A stretch of 27,106 nt of DNA, taken from the NCBI GenBank assembly GCA_009602735.1, contig WELA01010375.1, forward strand, positions 280,543 through 307,648. Reading direction: 5' to 3'. The notes below the pieces were generated by a model. It made no database searches. It saw only the letters and a list, made by a program, of their open reading frames with translations, and was not told the DNA's origin. Position 1 is the stretch's first letter; each line of letters starts with the position of its first letter. The DNA is from Mesotaenium endlicherianum (taxonomy: Eukaryota; Streptophyta; Zygnematophyceae; Zygnematales; Mesotaeniaceae). Below are positions 9,894-17,583 of this stretch, piece by piece. A program made the translations under genes and the position numbers.

Positions 9894-10225
9894 GAGGATG
9901 AGTTATTGAAGAAGCCCGGAGGAACGTACTTTAGGGAGAAAGCTTGGAGCGTGGTGACGGGTAGACGTCGTGGATGGAATATAGTGTCGGGTCTGCTAGA
10001 GACTCGCGTCCGTCGGCAAAGGGTGTGCGGATAGCGTTGCGAGCGAAGGCGGAGAAGTTGTCGGTGAGAGACTGGCGGATGGCCGGGGTCAGCAGCGGCG
10101 GCGGCTGCGATGCCGTGGCCAGCAGGGATTGCTCCCACTAAGGTGACACAAGAACAGTCCCTGCGCGTAAGGGAAAAAAAAAGAAAGGGGCGAAAAAGGA
10201 ACAGATTGAAGGTGGGAGTGCTAAC
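9894..10225 (-). other. 3' tail of the older element, no clear coding
   Basis: This stretch separates the decayed PHD segment from the young element. A frame open on the minus strand (9884-10138) is rich in A, P and R and would run on across the insertion point into 3205, but it shows no known motif. It is most simply the 3' untranslated region of the older minus-strand element. Confidence 0.4.
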
Positions 10226-10369
10226 CTAAGACTTGCAAAGAGGGAAATGCCAAGCATCGGTAGGAACGCGAGAAAGGGGAGGAGTTAGATAGGCTAAGTG
10301 CCACCCACGATTACGAGTATCGCATAACAGTATGGAAGCAGGATGCCGTGCAGACCCGCAATGTGCACA
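10226..10369 (-). pseudogene. Decayed PHD finger at the 3' end of the older pol
   Basis: The minus-strand frame encodes a short Cys/His segment that follows the PHD spacing C-x2-C-x11-C-x2-[C]-x4-H-x2-[C]...[C]-x2-C. Visible landmarks are CAHC, ILLCDT, GWH, TPPLSRVP and FPLC. Three of the eight expected zinc ligands are changed, each by a single base: the fourth Cys to Arg, the sixth to Tyr, the seventh to Phe. It follows the integrase C-terminal region of the same broken element. PHD fingers read histone H3 tails, so it may have played the part that the chromodomain plays in the young element. It is not functional as it stands. Confidence 0.6.
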
Positions 10370-10439
10370 AGAATGGAGTTCAGCAGGGACGGTAGCAAGC
10401 CGAGGTTTCGTGGCGAATATGAGGAAGATGGCAAGGTGC

Positions 10440-10700
10440 GCAATTAGTGAGGTGCTCACGAACGGTGCGCCTGTCAGAACCCTCTAAAGTTAACACCCCA
10501 TTGGGAAAGACCGCGTGCACCCGCAAGATGATAGGCCCAGCCTGGACGTCAAGGGTATCCTAAGGCTCTCGCTGAAAATACACATAATCCCCCACTTCAA
10601 ACTTGAAGAGACGCGGCTTGCAAACACCACTACGGACGCGTGCGTAGCGAACAGTATCCCGATACTGACCAGTGAGAAGATTGCTCATAGCAAAAGGTAT
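10440..10700 (-). pseudogene. Integrase C-terminal barrel remnant
   Basis: A minus-strand frame reads through FEVGDYVYFQ, a stop codon, then GPIILRVHAVFPNGVLTL and a VREHLTN stretch. This resembles the DNA-binding barrel that follows the integrase core in LTR elements. The in-frame stop and the frame change to the PHD segment show decay. Confidence 0.6.
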
Positions 10701-10705
10701 ATGTT

Positions 10706-11631
10706 TCAGGAAGAGCAAAGCACGCTCGCGCAGATGGGTGTGAAGGACGTCAGGCGCTTGAGATCGAGAGAGACGTTAAGAAGACGACTCAAAGCGGAAG
10801 GAAGAAGGGGCTCTCGGTAGACAAGAAGGTAGGGCGAATAAGAACGGAGAGATGCCTGGTTATTGAAGTTATAGCCCATAGCAAGCCAAGGTATTAGAAG
10901 ATCCCGGTCTCCCACATTGTGAGCTAGACAAAACTTACGCAACCCCCGCTTCACTGTCTGGACCACGCGCTCAGCTAAGCCTTATCCGCTTGCGGGTGAT
11001 CGTGGGACGTAGTGCGGTGGTCCACAAACGAGCGTTTGAGGAGAGTGGAGAACTCACCTTGGAATTTGGTGCCCTTGTCAATGAGGACCTCAACACAAGC
11101 GGCAAACCGACAAAGAACGCGCACGCGCTCGGTGAATGCTGAAGCAACATACACGCTAGGCTTATTCACAAGATTAACGAGCTCAATCCATTTTGTCAGG
11201 TGTTCAAACATTATTAGTACGTACCTGTAACCCCGCCTAGAGAGAGGGAGAGGACTAGCTAGAGCGAGCGACCAGCGGTAGAACATACCCTGGATAGGAA
11301 GGGGCTGAAGAGAAGACGGAGTGGCGTTAAAACTAGTACGGACGCAATCATAGACTGAGCATGCACGCACAGCAGCCGCAACTTGAGTGACCAAGCCTAC
11401 CCTCCAGTACTCTGTTTGTACGAGCGCAGCTGTGCGACGAGCGGCAAAATGGCCGAACTCGAGATGTATGCGAGAGATGAGAGCAGGACAATCGGCCAGG
11501 GGAGGAACAACCTTTCGGCTACCTGGCGTAGGCGGAGTAGGATACCGTCCTGCCAGCGGTTGCGCAGGCTGCGATGTCATATGCGATCGCACGTCTGAGG
11601 AGGAGTAGCTGGGGGTAAGGTACGAGTACAC
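10706..11631 (-). pseudogene. Broken integrase of an older LTR retrotransposon
   Basis: A frame from 11631 to 10975 shows an integrase zinc-finger pattern (HLEFGHFAARRTAAL, then C-x3-C) and a core with IDKGTKFQGEF, where the second catalytic Asp sits. At about 10975-10985 a one-base insertion and stop break it just before the catalytic Glu region. The frame resumes at 10966 with VQTVKRGLRKFC and runs to 10706 through a PWLAMGYN stretch. The sequence differs greatly from the intact element's integrase, so it is a separate family. Transcription direction is minus. Confidence 0.8.
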
Positions 11632-11990
11632 AGGAAATCGAGCAGAGCGAGATCATCCCAGACGTCTGGGAGAGTTGGAGGAGGAAGAATCTCAGAGATG
11701 GCAAATGTAGGCAACAGCCACGCGATCAACAGGTGCATCAGACCGAGGAGCATGGCACGGGATGTAGGCTTGACGTTGTCGTTGCTGAACGTCGCGTTGC
11801 TGTAGGTCAATTGCTCTGGCTGCAGCGCGTTGAATGGGCCTGGCGTAAGCGGCCAGGCTCAGTTCTTCACGTCTAGGTTCCTCGTCAGTGGTGGGTCAGG
11901 TGCTCCACCATTGCCACTTCCTCCTCCGCCTAAACCTCCGCCAGGTTGTGGTATCAAGACTCCTCCGCATCCCAAACCTCCTCCTTCCTC
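11632..11990 (-). pseudogene. Older element: linker between gag-like and integrase parts, RT/RNase H absent
   Basis: The minus strand carries frames such as PTLPDVWDDLALLDFL, which resemble the short linker that normally precedes integrase. Frame changes occur about every 100-200 bases. No RT (YXDD) or RNase H motif is visible anywhere between the gag-like part and the integrase, so an internal deletion must have removed them. A proline-rich frame on the plus strand here is antisense. Confidence 0.5.
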
Positions 11991-12009
11991 CCCATCTCCT
12001 CCCCCCTGG

Positions 12010-12234
12010 TCAGCTGCCTCTCAAATGGGGATAAGCTATAGCTGCTGCAGCTGCTGCAGGCGCAGCTTGTCCCACAAGCGAAATGGTGCGGATGAGGAAT
12101 GGCTTGCTATTCTCGCAGAGGGTAAGGGCATCGTCGCTAAGATAATTTGGCAGCATTAGAAAGAAGTCGTCTTTGGTGACCCGGTCACTATACGTGCCTG
12201 TAAGACTGCGAATACGGCTTCTAATTGAGAACAC
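12010..12234 (-). pseudogene. Gag-like remnant of the older element
   Basis: A minus-strand frame contains TKDDFFLMLPNYLSDDALTL, which resembles the capsid segment of retrotransposon gag proteins (a hydrophobic LP-x-YL-x-x-DAL pattern). It continues into Ala- and Gly/Pro-rich sequence. The start and flanks are eroded. It lies upstream of the integrase remnant in the direction of transcription, as expected for gag. Confidence 0.4.
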
Positions 12235-12656
12235 AATGTATGAAGTGTCATGCTAGACGGCTTGCCGAAGAAGAGCTGCTGGCTAGGTCCAACAGCTCCA
12301 AAAGCCATTCCGTCTCATAAGCTGCGGAAGTCGTAAGCCTCCGATACGTTAGGACCCTCTGACCCTACTTTTTGAAAGAACATCAAGATCATGAGTGCTG
12401 GATGACGAGCTAGAGCTGACTTTGATGTCCGACTCAGATGGGTATTGTGGAGGTCAAAAAACTAACCCGCTGCGAGTCCTACCAAGTCCTGGAAGCATGC
12501 GAGTCTCGAGGAGGTACTGTTACTACGTGGTAGAAGAGAGGTCCTGTAAATTCCCAAAGCTGGCCAGACTTCAAGGTGGTCACAAAATTCCCAAGATTGC
12601 TTCGTTCCCCAATTTTTGTGAAGCCTAATCACACGCATATGAGACTTGGAATTGTA
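12235..12656. other. Older element 5' region, no gene seen
   Basis: About 420 bases lie between the gag-like remnant and the right L repeat. An open plus frame at 12395-12628 has no recognisable motif. No PBS starting TGG is visible next to the L repeat at 12656. Confidence 0.4.
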
Positions 12657-13495
12657 TGTGAAAGGCTCAGGAATAAAGGCCTTCCCCTTAGTGGAGGAGC
12701 CTACTAGATTGTAGTGGCTACGAGAACGTGGAGCACAAGGAGGAGGCGGAAGCAGACTAGTATAAAACTAGCAGAGCTGAAGGCGAGGTAGGAGAGCTCG
12801 GCTCAGGGTAGCCCCCTCGGTCTCGCTTCAACACAAATGCCGTAAGACTTTAGCAAAATTCAAGAAGAGATGATGTCATAAGAAGAACTAATTTTATGAT
12901 TTATCTTAGAGTAGACATACTATTCCTAGTGCCTTCCTAAGCGTGAAGGCATACTATTAGTACAAAACATGGTCTGGCTCTTCCTCTCCCCTGCTTTGCT
13001 CTTTACTTCAAAATCATTCTACCTAACTGTTAGCTGGCATAGTGCGTGGTTTCGCAGGAATCGCATACGGATTAGATGCTCAAGTGTTCGTGGCTGGCAC
13101 GCCCAAGTATACTGCGCACCACGGGAAATGTGGTGGTGGTGACAAGCCTACGCTTCTTATCCTATAAGAACGTGTGACCGACGTGGCCGACGTTCCTTGT
13201 CCACCCACTACCTAATAGCCTGGTCAACTGGTAGCGACCGTCGTAAGCTGACTAGCCACTGTAGATCCACGAATTGCAGTGGCGAGGCGCGTGTGAGTTG
13301 GTGGGTTACATTACGTCCGGGGGAGCCTCATGGCACCTCAAAAGTGGCCTCATGAGGGAACTTGGGCTAGCACAGCTTAGGTCAGGAACCTCCTAGCTGG
13401 CCTAGCCCTCTCCTACCATCCCAACCCCCCATGGATGCACTCAATTAGTACAAGGCAGTCGACACAGGCTGCAAGGGACAAGTTTGTGCTTGACA
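12657..13495. repeat. Repeat L, right copy (without MITE)
   Basis: This is an 839-bp direct copy of 1669-2874, with the same TGTGAAAGGCTCA start and TGACA end. It lacks the 384-bp insertion and shows the empty CACTGT site. The sequence after 13495 is unrelated to repeat X, which follows the left copy at the same point. Confidence 0.75.
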
Positions 13496-13511
13496 TTATT
13501 GTTAGTTTGAA

Positions 13512-13600
13512 GCTTGCACGTTTCACTTCTCATTCAAATTCTAGCATATGATAAAGAGAGTGAAAATATAGTGCAGATTATGGGTAATAGGGTAGAATGT
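13512..13600 (+). repeat. Local direct repeat R, copy 1
   Basis: This roughly 90-bp segment ends with GTGCAGATTATGGG and GGGTAGAATGTA and has a diverged second copy at 13930-14021. It also shares TAGCATA and a TTTCA-rich start. Confidence 0.7.
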
Positions 13601-13929
13601 AGAAGTGCACAAATGTACGCGCACGGTGATTTGTAGAAGCCGTTTTTACCTGCTCTGACCTAGACTACATCTATGCTTTTCTACATAGTTCAATGCATGA
13701 ATTTCAAACATCAACTTAATGCTCGCCTCTACTGTTGTTTTCTTGCTAGCTTTTAGGGCCTACTGCTCTTTTGTTGAGAAGTGGGTGGGTGGGCTCTAGT
13801 AGCATTGCACAATGTGCATTGCATTGCTTGTAAATACATCTTGCTAGCTTAGGTTATATAATGTGCTACTTCCTTAGTAGTGCTAGAAGGTTGCTTCATC
13901 TTTCGGGAGAAAAAAAATCATAACTTTTA

Positions 13930-14021
13930 GCTTTACACATTTCAAATTTCATTCATTATATAGCATAGGATTGAAGGTAATGAAAGATTAGTGCAGACTA
14001 TGGGAAAATAGGGTAGAATGT
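13930..14021 (+). repeat. Local direct repeat R, copy 2
   Basis: This is the second copy of 13512-13600, ending GTGCAGACTATGGG and GGGTAGAATGTA, with small indels. The origin of the duplicated unit is unknown. Confidence 0.7.
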
Positions 14022-14371
14022 ACATTTGCAATTTGGTTGACATGCACATAGAACAAAGAATAGGCTAGAATACTTAAATAGGGTAGCAATGCAAATATGC
14101 AAAGAACATAAGTATGCAAAGGCAATCAAGCATGCTACTAAAGTGCTTCAACTATTATTGAGTTTGCAATTTAGAATACTATGTCCATGCGTGACGCAAA
14201 TGCTCTTTATAAGGAGCAGAAGTTTTTTGTGAGTCCTGCTTTTCTACATTTGTTGTACGGAACACTCCTTCTAGATGTTTTTCTAGATGACAAAAACCGA
14301 CAGCCCACTCTTAACATCTCTACAAGTTGGGCCTTAAACCATGGGGTGGAAGCTGGCCCTTTATTTTGGAA

Positions 14372-14537
14372 TTTTGAATTCAGGTCTCTAAATTTTTGAA
14401 TCTTGTCACTAATCTTTCCAAGTTTGATTTCAAATCGCTATTAGTACGTATTTTTTGATTTAAGGTCGCTAATTTTCTGACATTTTGAATTTAGAGCGCT
14501 ATTTTTAAACCTTGACTTCTGGGCGCTATTTCACCCA
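14372..14537 (+). repeat. Degenerate tandem repeat, about 6 x 28 bp
   Basis: Six units of about 25-31 bases share a TTTTGATTT-like start and a GGTCGCTA-like core: for example TTTTGAATTCAGGTCTCTAA, TTTGATTTCAAATCGCTATT, TTTTGATTTAAGGTCGCTAA and TTTTGAATTTAGAGCGCTAT. The units are diverged, so the array is old. Confidence 0.7.
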
Positions 14538-15940
14538 GATTTTCGAAGGAAGTTTTCCCCCCATGCCTTAAACTGTTAAGTTTTCTAAGTTGGTAAGAAA
14601 GTCAAATTTTGCATTCCGTTATGCATGGATGTCACGATGAATCATTTCCAATGGTGTTTTATGTTCTCTAACCCTGGACGTCAGGCCAAAAATATTTTCA
14701 AATTTGAAGATTCTCCCTGGCTTTGGTCGAATGCTGGGGCCTAGCTGGCATGCTGGGGCCTGGCGTGTTTTAGAGATGTGTACAGCAATGGAGTCGGATT
14801 GCTGCCGTGGACTGGAAGTGCTTATTACATGAGAGCGTTCAATCATGACGTAAGCATTAGGGTCCCTGACACTTGGAAGATGCGACTCGCTTGTACGTCA
14901 CTCATTCGCGCCGAACAGCAAGCCAGGCTGGACCAGGCGAAGCAGCACAGGTCCCTCCATGAAGCATCATGCTCTGGGTATTGACTCGATCAGAACTATG
15001 CGGGGGGGGGCAAAGTGGGAAGAAGGGCTATGTATGCGCCACGACCACAAGCTACAACAGCTTACGTTTTACATTGGTTTTACAAGTGAACTTACGTCAA
15101 GGAGGTTTGGACGAAAGCAATTCGATACATAAAAGTATATACTATCCGGTTGTCAACAAATTAATATGTTCATTGACATGCTTTTCCAACGCGCAAATAC
15201 AACCAAACGATAGGAAAAAGCCGCATCAGAGAGGCGGTCGGTTATGGTCGGCCCTGGTCGGCCCCCCCGCTGGGCCCGCTTATGCTTGTCACGACTCACC
15301 AGCTGCTGCCACTTGTTATCAACTGAAGCTTTGAAGCCACCTGGAGCAAGTGATATTTATTGTTAGTCAACAAGCGTCAACAGTCGTCATTTACGAGATG
15401 AAAAAGCGCTGCAGAGTGCTGCTGAGAGTTTGTGCTGAGTGGTGCAGAGGGGTGCATCGGAGCCCAGACTATATGCACTTAGTCCAGAGCCGAGTCATCT
15501 AGGAGCATGCAGGCGCGGAGTACAAATACAAGCCTGATAGATTTCATATAAAGAGACTCTTGACGATCTGCTAATGTGCCTCGGAAGTGTAACTAAGAAA
15601 GAATGCTTTGAACCTTTATCGTACGGCGAAAGTGCCCCACATTATAGTACTCTCTACTTGATTATATGCCCGCAACCTGTCCAAAACCCTTTATTCCTTA
15701 GCCACTGCACACTTTTTATTTCCTCTTGGCAATTGGCTATCTGAAGAAGCTCATGGGTTGATCCTGGAGAAGCGCGCTTTCTGGTTGTCGATAGTTACGC
15801 GTATAGTTTCTTCTTACCAGCTCTCTCTGTCCTCAGGTTTTTCTTGGAAACACCATGACTTGTCAGATTCAACTGTAGCTTTAGACGCGCGAGCACTCTT
15901 GCTACTTGAAAGTAGCTCTCTCCTGTCGCCGCTGTTTTAC

Positions 15941-16753
15941 ATGCACCATATTGGTGTGCATTCAGACCGTGAGTATGTCTTAGCAATGAAGAGGGGCCTG
16001 GCTCAAGGGAGGCTTGAAATGGCTCCAGAAGTCAATGTCCAGTTGGAGAATGACTGCGGAGGGGGTAACAGAAGTGCGAGTACCTGTCCAATTCCAGGGG
16101 AAAGTCACGTCATGAAGGAGGCTAGTGGAGGCGAGGTTCGGAACAACCAGAGTACGGAGCTGCCCAACAACGGAAATGAACAGTCCCTTGACAGCCACGT
16201 GGGGATGGTATTGCTGCCAGAAGGAAGGAGGGGTATTTTGACCCTGAAGATGCTCTCACATTCCCACCAGCTTGAGACGATACTCCAGCAACATGACCAG
16301 GAGACGAGATATGCTACCAACTGCCCCCTTCCAGAGCTCGTCGATTCCACCTGCGGCGGCTTCCCAGGAACAGCTTGCTTTGTCGGGCAAACGTCAGGTG
16401 CTTGCAAGGTGCATGATCAGGAGAGGTTGAGTCTGTCTTCTCTTGCAGCCTCTCCTGGCACCACCAGCCAGTCACAGAGTTACCCTCCCACTTTCAGGAG
16501 TAGCGCCCATTCTTTTGGGGATGACTGCAAAAGTGAGAGTCATCTGTATTGCCAGCCATTGGAGGACGCTGAGTCTGGTGAAGAGTGGACATTGCTGAGA
16601 TCGAGGGTACTGGGCTCCAGCTGTGGCACGCCAACCCCAAGGTCTGTCTCAGGTGACTTTGGTCATCTGATGGATGACTTCATGCTTGATGATGAGGATG
16701 CTTGTGGGAATGATGAAGTCTGCTGGCGTTCCAGCTACCAGCAATATGCGTAA
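15941..16753 (+). CDS. Unrecognised Ser-rich protein with acidic C-terminus (gene A)
   Basis: A plus-strand frame stays open from 15758 to the TAA at 16751, far longer than chance. The first in-frame ATG is at 15941, giving 270 aa. A strong splice acceptor (pyrimidine-rich, CCTCAG at 15836) lies upstream, so this may be the last exon of a longer gene or have a 5' UTR intron. The protein is hydrophilic and rich in Ser, Gly, Glu and His. No known domain, signal peptide or membrane segment is apparent. Its last 60 residues are acidic with a GEEWTLLRSR stretch and a DDFMLDDED patch, like a short linear activation or docking motif. AATAAA near 16990 could end the transcript. The function is unknown. 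Confidence 0.6.
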   Translation: MHHIGVHSDREYVLAMKRGLAQGRLEMAPEVNVQLENDCGGGNRSASTCPIPGESHVMKEASGGEVRNNQSTELPNNGNEQSLDSHVGMVLLPEGRRGILTLKMLSHSHQLETILQQHDQETRYATNCPLPELVDSTCGGFPGTACFVGQTSGACKVHDQERLSLSSLAASPGTTSQSQSYPPTFRSSAHSFGDDCKSESHLYCQPLEDAESGEEWTLLRSRVLGSSCGTPTPRSVSGDFGHLMDDFMLDDEDACGNDEVCWRSSYQQYA

Positions 16754-17583
16754 ATATGTAACTACAAAAATTTACCCATAGGATCATAGTACGCGGTGAT
16801 CAGGCCAATAGAGTAGTTTAGATCATAGGCCGTTGACTTCTTTGCCTTAGCAAGAAGTCAATCAGGACGTTGTGCAGACCTTAGTATTGCATATTGTCGG
16901 TATAAGTTTAACTTTTCTTTGTACATAATGTGTATTATTTGGTCAAAGACTAATTCCAAAAATTAGTAAGTGTTTGCAATGTGCCCTTTCAATAAATACT
17001 CTCCATATAGACAGTGAAGGTGCTCATAGTTTTTACTTCAAAGCCACACTGATTTGAAAATTTAAAAATTGCAAGTAGCGGGACACATTCCAAATGTGGT
17101 GTATGCATTGTGCATCATATTCTGGAACGCTCTGAGAGCTCTATAATGAAGACGCTTTACCACTCCTAAATTCATTGTTGGCCCCTCTTTAAACGCCTCT
17201 ATTTCTAACGCTGGAATCTTCATAAACCTCAAATATTGACAATCATGATAGCTGCAGCCTTCTAAATTCTTCGCTCAGTGCAGATGTCTCAATAGATCTT
17301 GCGAGAGTCACTGCTCATGCTCAAACATTTGCATGTCTAGTCCGAGGGACCCCTCTAAATCCAAGAGAACTGACTCCACTTGAGCCACATAGTCTGCAGC
17401 ACCAAAAAAGGGGGGGAAGTAAATGCTCATATTCCAACATATATGCGAATCAATCTTAAAAGATACCCCCATGACTTAAAGAGACACACAAGGTACTATG
17501 AGTTCCAACTCCATGCTGAAGACAGTTGATTCCACGCCTGGTACCGTTCTAACGCACAAGCAGTGAATCAGAATAACCAGATA
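16754..17583. other. 3' regions of two convergent genes
   Basis: This is the space between the plus-strand gene A stop and the stop of the minus-strand gene (17584). It holds a strong hairpin (16833-16861) and a plus-strand AATAAA at about 16990. No coding frame is supported. Confidence 0.5.
16833..16861 (+). other. Perfect 10-bp hairpin in the 3' region of gene A
   Basis: TTGACTTCTT, nine bases of loop, then AAGAAGTCAA form a perfect stem; two more GC pairs can form inside with one bulge. It lies 80 bases after the gene A stop, before the AATAAA, so it would be in the 3' UTR. Confidence 0.6.

Larger units (their letters stand above)
13496..15836. other. Non-coding region with local repeats; upstream of gene A
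   Basis: This is AT-rich DNA without a supported gene. It contains a roughly 90-bp duplicated segment (13512-13600 and 13930-14021) and a six-unit degenerate tandem repeat (14372-14537). Two short open plus frames (14778-14984 and 14969-15334) show no motif. The last few hundred bases may hold the promoter or an upstream exon of the gene ending at 16753, but no TATA or donor site could be assigned with confidence. Confidence 0.5.

Noticed and set aside
11830..12159. Plus-strand proline-rich ORF
   Set aside because: It lies antisense to the gag-like/linker remnant of the older minus-strand element; its Pro runs are the complement of Gly/Gln-type repeats.
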